14,661 nt of DNA from an uncultured Blautia sp. GTDB lineage: Bacteria; Bacillota; Clostridia; Lachnospirales; Lachnospiraceae. Numbering within the stretch: the first letter of the stretch is position 1; the number at the start of each line of letters is the position of its first letter. A program made the translations under genes and the position numbers. The notes beneath the pieces were generated by a model that was not told where the DNA came from, did not search any database, and was given only the letters and a program-made list of their open reading frames with translations. The stretch covers positions 1-14,661 of the forward strand of contig CAMOXX010000046.1 of NCBI GenBank assembly GCA_946629475.1. Direction: 5' to 3'. Positions 6,820 through 14,661 of this stretch are shown here, piece by piece.

Positions 6820-8496
6820 GTGGCGGATTGTATCCGGCTGAAAAAATCGAACTGCAGAAACTGCTACAAATGTATCCGGCACTGTCCTGTGAAATCCATT
6901 CGCTTCTCGGCAGGACAGGCTCATATTATCGGTGACGAGTGCATCCTCTGCGGCCACTGCTTCGTGGTATGTCCGCAGGACGCAAAAGAGATCGTTGACG
7001 AGAGAGAAAAAGTAAAGGTGATGCTGCAGGCGGGGGATCCCGTGTATGTCAGCCTTGCACCGTCGTTTATCGCGAACTACGAAGGGGTCGGCATCGAAAA
7101 TATGCGCAAAGCGCTCAGACAGCTGGGCTTTGCGGATGTCGAGGAGACCGCTGTCGGCGCAACCATCGTAAAGAAGGAATATGACCGCATGCTGGAGGAG
7201 GATCAGCGCGATATCGTCATTTCTTCGTGCTGCCATTCGGTCAACCTGCTGATCCAGAAACATTTCCCGAAGCTCCTTGAGTTTCTGGCGGATGTCATGT
7301 CGCCGATGCAGGCGCACTGCATGGACATTAAGCGGCGCGTCCCCAATGCAAAGACTGTCTTTATCGGACCCTGTGTGGCGAAAAAGGACGAAGCACAGCT
7401 GGTGGACGGACTCGTGGATGCTGTCCTCACCTTTGAGGAGCTCACAATGTGGCTCAAGTCCGAGAATATCGAACTGGAGCAGGGTGAAGTGCCGCTCGAG
7501 GAGAGCAAGGCGAGATTTTTCCCGACCACGGGCGGTATCTTAAAAACGATGGAGAAAAAATCCACAAAATACACTTATATCGCTCTGGACGGAGTGGAAA
7601 ACTGCATCGCCGCGCTTCAGGATATTGAAAACGGAAACATCCATAACTGCTTTATCGAGATGTCGGCATGCGCCGGAAGCTGCATCGGCGGACCGGTGAT
7701 GGAAAAATATCACAGAAGTCCGATCAGGGAATACAGGGCCGTTTCACAGGCAGCCGGGGAGAAGGACTTTGCGGTGGAGCAGCCGCATCCCTCAATGATC
7801 CGGAAATCGTTTGACTGGCTTGAGAAGAAGGCAAAGCAGCCGGATGAGAGTGAAATTCGCGAGATCCTGCGCGAGATGGGAAAATACAGGCCGTCGGATG
7901 AACTGAACTGCGGATCCTGCGGATACAACACCTGCCGTGATAAAGCGATTGCGGTCTATCAGGGCAAAGCGGAGATTTCCATGTGCCTGCCTTTCCTGAA
8001 GGAAAAAGCGGAAGGATTCTCGGATGCGATCGTCAAGAATACGCCGAACGCGATTATCGTTCTGAACGATAAGCTGGAAGTACAGCAGGTGAATGCGGCG
8101 GCTCTCCGGATTCTGAACCTGCGGTCGGAATCGGACATCCTCGGCGACAATGTAGACCGGATTCTGGAGCCGGATGCTTTCAAAAAGGTTCTGACCACCC
8201 GCAGAGGAATCTCCAGCGAGCGCGTCTATCTGGCAGAGTATCAGAGATATGTGGACCAGACGATTGTTTCTGCCGAAAAGGGAAGGATGCTGCTCTGCAT
8301 CATGCGTGACATTACCGATGAGGAGGATGCACGCAGGGATAAGGAGGAGTTCAGCCGCCAGACGGTGGAAGTGGCCGACAAGGTGATTGAAAAACAGATG
8401 CGGATCGTGCAGGAGATTGCGTCGCTTCTGGGTGAAACGGCTGCCGAGACGAAAATAGCTCTTTATAAACTGAAGGAGTCCATCAAAAATGAATGA
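6820..8496 (+). CDS. PAS-containing sensory-type [FeFe] hydrogenase (HydS-like, group C)
   Basis: I chose the GTG at 6820 because AAGGAAGG (6804-6811) lies eight bases upstream; the in-frame ATG at 6766 has no such support and would overlap the previous gene by 53 bases. The 558-residue product has two N-terminal [4Fe-4S] motifs (Cys12/15/18/22 and 41/44/47/51) and an H-cluster domain with ligands Cys138 (SSCCHS), Cys185 (IGPCVAKK) and Cys284/288 (EMSACAGSC). A Cys364-x2-Cys367-x4-Cys372...Cys389 Fe-S motif follows, then a PAS domain (about 397-505) and a C-terminal helical tail. Compared with catalytic hydrogenases, the methionines of loops 2 and 3 are Gly and Ser, and the proline after the loop 1 cysteines is His. 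These changes, with the PAS domain, match putative H2-sensing hydrogenases. The gene overlaps the next, a PP2C phosphatase, by eight bases, suggesting the phosphatase is the output. H2 sensing is inferred. Confidence 0.85.
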   Translation: MADCIRLKKSNCRNCYKCIRHCPVKSIRFSAGQAHIIGDECILCGHCFVVCPQDAKEIVDEREKVKVMLQAGDPVYVSLAPSFIANYEGVGIENMRKALRQLGFADVEETAVGATIVKKEYDRMLEEDQRDIVISSCCHSVNLLIQKHFPKLLEFLADVMSPMQAHCMDIKRRVPNAKTVFIGPCVAKKDEAQLVDGLVDAVLTFEELTMWLKSENIELEQGEVPLEESKARFFPTTGGILKTMEKKSTKYTYIALDGVENCIAALQDIENGNIHNCFIEMSACAGSCIGGPVMEKYHRSPIREYRAVSQAAGEKDFAVEQPHPSMIRKSFDWLEKKAKQPDESEIREILREMGKYRPSDELNCGSCGYNTCRDKAIAVYQGKAEISMCLPFLKEKAEGFSDAIVKNTPNAIIVLNDKLEVQQVNAAALRILNLRSESDILGDNVDRILEPDAFKKVLTTRRGISSERVYLAEYQRYVDQTIVSAEKGRMLLCIMRDITDEEDARRDKEEFSRQTVEVADKVIEKQMRIVQEIASLLGETAAETKIALYKLKESIKNE

Positions 8497-9664
8497 CCTT
8501 TGTACAGAAATCGGATACAAAAGCATCAATCATGTCGGTGAAGAGCTCTGCGGAGACCATATTGATATTGCGGAACAGGAAGACGACTCCCAGATTATTG
8601 TACTGGCGGATGGGCTGGGAAGCGGGGTAAAGGCAAGCATATTGTCCACCCTGACTTCACGCATCATTTCGACGATGATGGCGGCAGGGCTGTCGCTGGA
8701 AGAGTGCGTTTCCACCATCGCCGCAACGCTGCCGGTCTGCTCGGTGCGCGGGGTCGCGTATTCCACATTTACGATTATTCATATTTTGAACAACCGGACG
8801 GCCGAGCTGATCCAGTATGACAATCCTCTGGTAATCATGATCCGGGACGGTTCTCCGTGTGCCTACCCGAAGACGGAGAGGAATATCGGCGGCAAAACGA
8901 TCTATCATTCGGTGATCAGGCTGATGGAGGGGGATGTTTTCGTGGCGATGAGCGACGGATGCCCCTATGCCGGGATCGGTACGGCTTTCAACTTTGGCTG
9001 GAAGCGGGAGGACATTGCGGATTTTCTGGCAATGTATGTGAAGGTCGGGTATACGGCCAAGGCTCTTGCGACACTCCTGGTTGATGAGTGCAACAAACTG
9101 TACGACGGGCGCCCGGGTGATGATGCTACCGCCTGCGTGGTGAGGGTTCGTAAGCGGGTTCCGATGAATCTGCTGTTCGGGCCGCCGTCCAACCGGGATG
9201 ATGCGGACCGTATGATGAGCCTGTTCTTCTCAAAGGAGGGCAAGCATATCGTATGCGGCGGAACAACCTCCACGATCGTGTCCCGCTGGCTGAGAAAGCC
9301 TCTGGTCCCGAAACTGGATTATGCGGGATCGAGCGATGTGCCTCCGATCGCGGAGATCGAGGGCGTTGACCTGGTGACGGAGGGTGTCATCACAATCAAT
9401 AAAGTGCTTGAGTATGCGGGGGATTACCTGAAGGACAACGCGAGCTATGAGATGTGGAGCTACAGCGGCGACGGTGCTTCCCGCATCTGCCAGCTTCTGT
9501 TTGAAGAAGCGACGGATATCAACTTTTACGTGGGGCGCGCGGTGAATCCGGCTCATCAGAACCCGGATCTGCCGATCAACTTTAATATTAAAATGAATCT
9601 TGTGAAGGAGCTGTCCGGAGCATTGACAAAGATGGGAAAGAGAGTTAAGGTCAGTTATTTCTGA
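8489..9664 (+). CDS. SpoIIE-family PP2C phosphatase with uncharacterised C-terminal domain
   Basis: The N-terminal part (about 1-222) is a SpoIIE/PP2C-type serine/threonine phosphatase domain with metal-binding residues in CGDH (Asp23), LADGLGSG (Asp41), MSDGCPY (Asp156) and GDDATACVV (Asp211/212). Residues about 223-391 form a further domain that I cannot assign; it includes FGPPSNRDDADRMM, an IVCGGTTSTIVSRWL segment and a conserved-looking WSYSGDGASRI. There is no membrane segment, so the protein is cytoplasmic and must receive its signal from a partner. The ATG lies inside the end of the PAS-hydrogenase gene (eight-base overlap), so the two are translationally coupled and probably interact. 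By analogy with other PP2C switches, the target may be a phosphorylated regulator, but none is encoded nearby. Confidence 0.85.
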   Translation: MNDLCTEIGYKSINHVGEELCGDHIDIAEQEDDSQIIVLADGLGSGVKASILSTLTSRIISTMMAAGLSLEECVSTIAATLPVCSVRGVAYSTFTIIHILNNRTAELIQYDNPLVIMIRDGSPCAYPKTERNIGGKTIYHSVIRLMEGDVFVAMSDGCPYAGIGTAFNFGWKREDIADFLAMYVKVGYTAKALATLLVDECNKLYDGRPGDDATACVVRVRKRVPMNLLFGPPSNRDDADRMMSLFFSKEGKHIVCGGTTSTIVSRWLRKPLVPKLDYAGSSDVPPIAEIEGVDLVTEGVITINKVLEYAGDYLKDNASYEMWSYSGDGASRICQLLFEEATDINFYVGRAVNPAHQNPDLPINFNIKMNLVKELSGALTKMGKRVKVSYF

Positions 9665-9687
9665 TGCTGCCGGGATGAGGGACATAA

Positions 9688-11112
9688 ATGAAAAAATTTG
9701 ATACAAAGGTTCAGTATTTAAAATACAAGGTGCTGCGGGAGGTAGCCCGGCAGGCCTGGAATGACACACTGCTTGAGAACCTGCTCGAGATTCCGAAGAT
9801 TATTGTTCCCGGAAAAGAGCCGACGATGCGCTGCTGTGTATACAAGGAGCGGGCGATCCTCGGAGAGCGGGTCAAGCTGGCAATGGGAGGAAACAAGGAA
9901 AATCCCAACGTAATCGAAGTGATTGATATCGCCTGTGATGAGTGCCCTGCAGCCGGCTACAGCGTGACAGATTCCTGCCGCGGCTGTCTGGCCCACAGGT
10001 GTGAGGACGCATGCCGGAAAGGAGCGATCTCCTTTGATCATCAGCATGTAGCCCACATTGACAAAACAAAATGCGTGGAGTGCGGACAGTGCGCCAAGGT
10101 GTGCCCGTACAGCGCGATTGTAAACCGCAAGCGTCCCTGCCAGATTGCCTGCAAGGTGAAGGCGATTACGATCAACGAGGACAACGCTGCCGCGATTGAC
10201 AACGAAAAATGCATCGCCTGCGGCGCATGTGTATACCAGTGCCCGTTTGGCGCGATTATGGACAAGTCCTACATGCTGAACGTGGTGGATCTGCTGAAAA
10301 AGAGCGCCGAGGGAAAGAGCACCAGGCTGTATGCGCTGGTAGCGCCCTCGATCTCCAGCCAGTTTACCTACGCCAAGCTTGGACAGGTAGTCACCGGACT
10401 TAAGAAGCTGGGCTTCCACGATGTGATCGAAGCGGCGCTCGGCGCGGACATGGTGGCAAAGGCCGAGTCGGCTGAGCTTGTGGAAAAAGGATTCCTTACA
10501 AGCTCCTGCTGCCCTGCTTTCGTAACCTATGTGAAGACTGCGTTCCCGGGCCTGGCACAGCATATCTCGCATAACCTGTCTCCGATGGCAACAATTGCAA
10601 AATATATAAAAGAGACAATGGAAGACGCAAAGATCATTTTCATCGGGCCGTGTACGGCAAAGAAGGCCGAGGTTCAGCAGGAGAGAGTGAAGCCCTATGT
10701 GGATGCGGTGCTGACATTCGAGGAGCTGCAGGCCCTGTTTGACAGCCGCGATATCGACCTCACCACACTGGAGGAGGGCGTCCTGGACAATGCCTCCTAC
10801 TTTGGCAGGATCTTTGCCCGCAGTGGAGGACTGTCCGACGCTGTAGCGGAAGGCCTGAAAGAGCAGAAGCTGGATGATTTCGAGCTGAATGCGTGCCCCT
10901 GCGACGGAATTGAAGAGTGCAAGATGGCGCTGCAGAAAAAGAGCAGGAATCTTCTGAAGGCCAACTTTATCGAAGGTATGGCGTGCACCGGCGGCTGTAT
11001 CGGCGGGGCCGGGTGCCTTACCCACGGAGAGAAAAACAAAAACCAGGTGGATAAATACGGGCGTGAGGCTATGGAAAAGTCGATTGAGGATGCCCTGTCA
11101 GTGCTTCTGTAA
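9688..11112 (+). CDS. [FeFe] hydrogenase, group B-type, ferredoxin-linked
   Basis: The 474-residue product joins a cysteine-rich N-terminus to an H-cluster domain. N-terminal motifs include Cys83/86, Cys97/100/105/109, a typical [4Fe-4S] motif Cys129/132/135/139, Cys151/155 and a second typical motif Cys175/178/181/185. The H-cluster ligands are Cys275 (TSSCCPAFV), Cys322 (IGPCTAKKAE) and Cys433/437 (GMACTGGCIGG). The loop 1 cysteine (Cys274) used for proton transfer and the loop 3 Met431 are kept, while the loop 2 methionine is Gly. This pattern fits monomeric group B hydrogenases, thought to couple ferredoxin oxidation to H2 production or uptake in the cytoplasm. The start is set by GAGGG at 9677-9681. 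It follows the phosphatase gene by 23 bases and is last in the operon. H-cluster maturases (HydE, HydF, HydG) are not in this window. No terminator follows. Confidence 0.92.
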   Translation: MKKFDTKVQYLKYKVLREVARQAWNDTLLENLLEIPKIIVPGKEPTMRCCVYKERAILGERVKLAMGGNKENPNVIEVIDIACDECPAAGYSVTDSCRGCLAHRCEDACRKGAISFDHQHVAHIDKTKCVECGQCAKVCPYSAIVNRKRPCQIACKVKAITINEDNAAAIDNEKCIACGACVYQCPFGAIMDKSYMLNVVDLLKKSAEGKSTRLYALVAPSISSQFTYAKLGQVVTGLKKLGFHDVIEAALGADMVAKAESAELVEKGFLTSSCCPAFVTYVKTAFPGLAQHISHNLSPMATIAKYIKETMEDAKIIFIGPCTAKKAEVQQERVKPYVDAVLTFEELQALFDSRDIDLTTLEEGVLDNASYFGRIFARSGGLSDAVAEGLKEQKLDDFELNACPCDGIEECKMALQKKSRNLLKANFIEGMACTGGCIGGAGCLTHGEKNKNQVDKYGREAMEKSIEDALSVLL

Positions 11113-11133
11113 ATCAATTATAATTTACCGTTC

Positions 11134-11502
11134 ATGATCATGATGTTCCGGCAGAATTCGAGGAACTTCCCGATCGCGCTTTTGAAAGCAGCCCGGATCG
11201 ACGGCGAGAATGACTTTATGATCTTCTTCAAAATCTATTTCCCGATCATGAAGTCCACCTACGCGGCTGCCGCGGTTATCACCTTTATGAACTCCTGGAA
11301 TGCTTATCTGTGGCCGAAGGTTGTTATGAACAATAACCGGGCGCAGACAATGCCGATGCTGATCGCGAACCTGGCCGGCGGCTACACCGTTGACTACGGT
11401 ATGCTGATGCTGGGCGTTCTGTTCTGCTCCCTGCCGACGATCATCATCTTCTTCGTGCTCCAGAAGCAGTTTGCGGAAGGTATTACAGGATCGGTGAAGT
11501 AA
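11134..11502 (+). pseudogene. 3' remnant of a sugar ABC transporter permease gene (MalG/LacG-type)
   Basis: The frame encodes only the last part of a binding-protein-dependent permease. It has the cytoplasmic EAA loop (ALLKAARIDGEND...IYFP), an SWNAYLWP segment and two C-terminal membrane segments. A full permease has about 270-300 residues and six membrane segments; the N-terminal half, including four segments, is missing. Similarity to the family appears to run upstream of the first ATG to about 11125 (Leu-Pro-Phe-Met), only a dozen bases after the stop codon of the hydrogenase gene in the same frame. No ribosome binding site precedes the ATG. This indicates a deletion or recombination breakpoint at about 11113-11125. 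The lost part probably included the first permease and binding-protein genes of a lactose-type uptake operon, of which the lacZ-type gene downstream remains. Confidence 0.85.
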
Positions 11503-11513
11503 GAAAGGAAACC

Positions 11514-14500
11514 ATGAGAGAGTTTGATTATAATATAGCAGGAAACCCTGAAATTTTTGAGCAGAACCGCCTGCCGGCGCACTCGGACCACCTCTTTTTG
11601 CTTCCGGATGCTCAGGGAGAGCTGATCGACGGAAGAGTATTCCTGAACGGTCAGTGGAAGTTCTCCTATGCGGAAAATTATGAAAAGGCGGTTCCGGGAT
11701 TTTATAAAGAAGATTTTGACTGCAGCAGCTGGGATGAAATCCGGGTGCCCGCGCATATCCAGACAGAGGGCTACGATATTCCTCAGTATGTGAACACCCA
11801 ATATCCCTGGGACGGCTCGGAGGAACTGCTTCCGGGTGAGATCCCGGTGCGGTTTAATCCGACGGCCAGCTATATCAGAACATTTGCACTTCCTCCTCAC
11901 ATGAGGGGGAGGCGGGTCTTTATATCGTTCCAGGGAGTGGAGAGCGGCTTTGCCCTGTGGCTGAACGGAAAGTATGTGGGCTACAGCGAAGATTCGTTCA
12001 CACCTGCGGACTTTGAGCTGACGGATCTGGTTCGCGAGGAAAACAATGTCCTCGCTGTGCAGGTGTTCAAGTGGACCAGCGGCAGCTGGTGCGAGGATCA
12101 GGACTTTTTCCGTTTTTCGGGCATTTTCCGGGATGTTTTCCTCTATACGGTTCCGGATGTCCATGTGCGGGATATGAGGGTCCGGACGCTGCTCGATGAC
12201 GAATACCGGGACGCGGACCTTGTACTCGACTTTTCGGTCTGGGGCGAAGGAAGCGTGCGGGTGAAGCTTGCCGGCCAGGGCAGGACTGTCTTCGAGGAAG
12301 CTGCAGATCTTTCGGAAGGAACATCGCTCAGATACCATGTTGCGGAGCCGAAGCTGTGGAGCGCCGAGGCGCCTTTCCTGTATGACCTGACATTGGAGAT
12401 TTCCGACCGGAATGGATGCGTACAGGAGATGATCTGCGAGAAGGTCGGATTCCGCCGCTTTGAGATCCGGGACAGCATAATGCTCCTGAACGGAAAGCGC
12501 ATTGTGTTTAAAGGTGTCAACCGGCACGAGTTTACCTGCGATACCGGGAGGGTGATGGATGAGGATACCATCCGGTTTGACCTGACGGTGATGAAGCAGA
12601 ACAATATCAACGCGATCCGCACCTGCCACTATCCGAACAATTCGGCCCTGTACCGTCTCTGTGATGAATTCGGCCTGTACGTGATCGATGAGACGAATAT
12701 GGAGACCCACGGAATCTGGGACGCGATCTACCGCGCCGGTAAGGACATCTCGTTTGCTGTCCCGGGGGACCGGCCGGAGTTTCTGCAGATGGTGCTGGAT
12801 CGCGGAAACAGCATGTACCAGCGCGACAAAAACCATGCCTGCATTCTGATCTGGTCCTGCGGAAATGAGTCCTTCGGAGGACGCGACATCTACGAGATGA
12901 GCCTGCAGTTCCACAGGCTGGATGATACCAGGCCGGTTCATTATGAGGGAATTTTCCACGACAGGAGATACCCCAAAACCTCTGACATGGAGAGCCAGAT
13001 GTATCCGACCGTCGCGGCCATCCGGGAATTCCTGGCAGAACACCGCGACAAGCCGTTTATCTGCTGCGAGTACTCGCACGCGATGGGAAATTCGTGCGGC
13101 GCGCTGCACAAATATACATCCCTGGCCTACGAGGATGAGCTCTATCAGGGCGGCTTTATCTGGGACTATATTGATCAGTCCATGACGCTGACCGACCGTT
13201 ACGGAAACCTCTACCAGGGGTACGGCGGCGATTTCGGGGATCGCCCGTGTGATTACAACTTCAGCGGAAACGGAATCGTTTATGGCGACGACCGCCTGCC
13301 GTCTCCCAAAATGCAGGAAGTGAAATTCTGCTATCAGAATATTGAAGTCGGCTTTGACGGGGATGACTGCGTTGTGGTCAACCGGAACCTGTTTGTCAAT
13401 ACGGACATTTATGACTGCGTGATCACTCTTTCCCGGAATGGAGAGGAGATTGCCCGCCGTGTCTGCACGGTGAGCACGGATCCGCTCAGCGAGAGCAGGT
13501 TTGATCCGGGCATTGCAATTCCGGAGGAGGCTTCGGAGTACTGCATTACCGTATCGTTTGTCCTTCGCGAGGACACGGTCTGGGCGAAGGCAGGGCATGA
13601 GATCGCTTTCGGCCAGAAGGTGATTGAAAAATGCGAGGCGGCTGCAGAGGATGGAACTGCTTCATTCATGAAGGCGGAACCTGCGTCCGATGAAAGAAAG
13701 CCGCTTACCGTCATTTATGGCTGGGCCAACACAGGGGTGCGGGGTGAAAAATTTGAGGCTCTGTTTTCTGCCTTTTCCGGCGGCCTGGTTTCCTACAAAT
13801 ATGAGGGGCGTCAGCTTCTGCAGGGAATCCCGAAGCCGAACTTCTGGCGGGCACCGACGGATAATGACACGGCAAATCTCCTTGCGGAGCGGGCAGGGCA
13901 GTGGAAGGCAGCGTCCCTGTACAGCACCATCCGGGAGAATCACGGCTACGGCGGAGCGCCGTACGAGGTGACGGAGACGGAGGACAGTGTGCGGATTGCC
14001 TACACTTATCATCTTCCGGTACAGCCGAAAAAGGACTGCCGTCTGATCTACGAGGTGTATGGCGACGGGACGATCCGGGTGAACCTGTCCATGGAGAAGA
14101 CTTCCGATGTGGGTGAGCTTCCGGAGTTCAGTGTCCTGTTCCTGATGGATCCGGAGTTTGAGCGGATGAGATGGTACGGGCTGGGCCCGGACGATACCTA
14201 TGCGGACCGCTGCAGCGGCGGAAAGCTCGGAATTTACGAGACTCTGGTCTCCGACAACATGGCAAAATATCTGGTGCCGCAGGAGTGCGGGAACAAGATG
14301 GATGTCCGATGGGCTTCGGTGACCGACAAGGACGGGCACGGGCTTTTGTTTACATCCGACAGACTGCAGTTTTCGGCCCTTCCGTGGACCCCGCAGGAGG
14401 TGGAAAACGCTGCGCATCCGAACGAGCTGCCGCCGGTGCATCATACATGTATCAGGATCGGACGGCAGATGGGCGTGGGCGGCGACGATACGTGGGGAGC

Positions 14501-14573
14501 GCTGGTGCATGAGGAGTATTTGCTGGATAATAGTGAGGAGATGGAGATTTGTTTTGAATTTCGGGGGCTTTAA
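11514..14573 (+). CDS. lacZ: Beta-galactosidase, glycoside hydrolase family 2 (LacZ-type)
   Basis: The enzyme hydrolyses terminal beta-galactosides such as lactose. The 1019-residue product is close to E. coli LacZ (1024) and has the same domain order: a jelly-roll sugar-binding domain (about 45-220), an immunoglobulin-like domain, a TIM barrel (about 330-620), a second beta domain and the large C-terminal Bgal small-chain domain (about 745-1015). Catalytic residues are visible: acid/base Glu452 in WSCGNES and nucleophile Glu519 in ICCEYSHAMG. The conserved RTCHYPNN and DETNMETHG segments are also present. There is no signal peptide, so it is cytoplasmic and needs a transporter for its substrate. 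A GAAAGGA site (11503-11509) lies four bases before the ATG, slightly close. The gene directly follows the truncated permease; an intact lactose uptake system is not in the window. Confidence 0.95.
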   Translation: MREFDYNIAGNPEIFEQNRLPAHSDHLFLLPDAQGELIDGRVFLNGQWKFSYAENYEKAVPGFYKEDFDCSSWDEIRVPAHIQTEGYDIPQYVNTQYPWDGSEELLPGEIPVRFNPTASYIRTFALPPHMRGRRVFISFQGVESGFALWLNGKYVGYSEDSFTPADFELTDLVREENNVLAVQVFKWTSGSWCEDQDFFRFSGIFRDVFLYTVPDVHVRDMRVRTLLDDEYRDADLVLDFSVWGEGSVRVKLAGQGRTVFEEAADLSEGTSLRYHVAEPKLWSAEAPFLYDLTLEISDRNGCVQEMICEKVGFRRFEIRDSIMLLNGKRIVFKGVNRHEFTCDTGRVMDEDTIRFDLTVMKQNNINAIRTCHYPNNSALYRLCDEFGLYVIDETNMETHGIWDAIYRAGKDISFAVPGDRPEFLQMVLDRGNSMYQRDKNHACILIWSCGNESFGGRDIYEMSLQFHRLDDTRPVHYEGIFHDRRYPKTSDMESQMYPTVAAIREFLAEHRDKPFICCEYSHAMGNSCGALHKYTSLAYEDELYQGGFIWDYIDQSMTLTDRYGNLYQGYGGDFGDRPCDYNFSGNGIVYGDDRLPSPKMQEVKFCYQNIEVGFDGDDCVVVNRNLFVNTDIYDCVITLSRNGEEIARRVCTVSTDPLSESRFDPGIAIPEEASEYCITVSFVLREDTVWAKAGHEIAFGQKVIEKCEAAAEDGTASFMKAEPASDERKPLTVIYGWANTGVRGEKFEALFSAFSGGLVSYKYEGRQLLQGIPKPNFWRAPTDNDTANLLAERAGQWKAASLYSTIRENHGYGGAPYEVTETEDSVRIAYTYHLPVQPKKDCRLIYEVYGDGTIRVNLSMEKTSDVGELPEFSVLFLMDPEFERMRWYGLGPDDTYADRCSGGKLGIYETLVSDNMAKYLVPQECGNKMDVRWASVTDKDGHGLLFTSDRLQFSALPWTPQEVENAAHPNELPPVHHTCIRIGRQMGVGGDDTWGALVHEEYLLDNSEEMEICFEFRGL

Positions 14574-14577
14574 ATGA

Positions 14578-14629
14578 TTTGGGGAGGGAACGCACTCAGA
14601 GTTGCGAAGCCCGTCGTTCCCTCCCCAAA
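14578..14629. repeat. Long inverted repeat downstream of lacZ
   Basis: A 15-base arm (14578-14592, GGGGAGGGAACG preceded by TTT) is matched exactly by 14615-14629 around a 22-base loop containing GCGAAGC (14604-14610). It begins four bases after the lacZ stop codon and could end or protect the transcript, although no U-tract follows. The sequence from 14630 to the window edge (CCCCTCC, then a small GCAC/GTGC dyad) holds no gene and may continue the same element. Confidence 0.75.
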
Positions 14630-14661
14630 CCCCTCCTTCCCCGGGCACGCTGTGCAGAGGT

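Noticed and set aside
11394..13598. Long open frame on the minus strand opposite lacZ
   Set aside because: It is antisense to a complete GH2 enzyme with intact catalytic residues, and it shows no domain signature or ribosome binding site.
14578..14629. Classical intrinsic terminator for lacZ
   Set aside because: The stem is strong, but it is followed by CCCCTCC instead of a T-run and has a 22-base loop. I list it as an inverted repeat, although it may still end transcripts.

Overview
The window looks like chromosomal DNA of an anaerobic, fermentative, moderately GC-rich Firmicute, most likely a gut Lachnospiraceae-type Clostridium relative. This is inferred from gene content (AdhE, class II aldolase, several [FeFe]-hydrogenase-type proteins, SpoIIE-type phosphatases, a GH2 beta-galactosidase), strong AGGAGG-like ribosome binding sites and sigma-A-like promoters. 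No rRNA, tRNA, CRISPR array or transposase was seen.

Layout. (1) At 1-1439 is the 3' part of a membrane-bound HAMP/SpoIIE PP2C phosphatase. It converges on a class II fructose-bisphosphate aldolase (fba, 1533-2471, minus strand), and the two share a bidirectional terminator at 1476-1510. (2) A 234-base divergent region carries a clear fba promoter, a candidate adhE promoter and two inverted repeats. (3) adhE (2706-5357) is translationally coupled (TAATG) to an APH/choline-kinase-fold gene (5357-6106). (4) A 144-base highly structured intergenic element (6114-6257) separates this from the next operon. (5) A five-gene iron-sulfur operon (6314-11112) encodes two small thioredoxin-fold [2Fe-2S] proteins, a PAS-containing sensory-type [FeFe] hydrogenase, a SpoIIE/PP2C phosphatase with an unexplained C-terminal domain, and a group B-type [FeFe] hydrogenase. 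(6) Directly after the last stop codon lies the 3' remnant of a sugar ABC permease gene (about 11125-11502), then an intact lacZ-type beta-galactosidase (11514-14573). The window ends in a second strong inverted repeat.

How the genes fit together. The aldolase and AdhE serve glycolysis and ethanol formation. The hydrogenase operon has the architecture of an H2 or redox sensing module: a catalytically altered H-cluster protein with a PAS output domain overlaps a PP2C phosphatase gene, and a second hydrogenase follows. The most interesting parts are this sensory module, the AdhE-kinase coupling, the structured element at 6114-6257, and the deletion-type junction that places lacZ behind the hydrogenase operon without a visible terminator.
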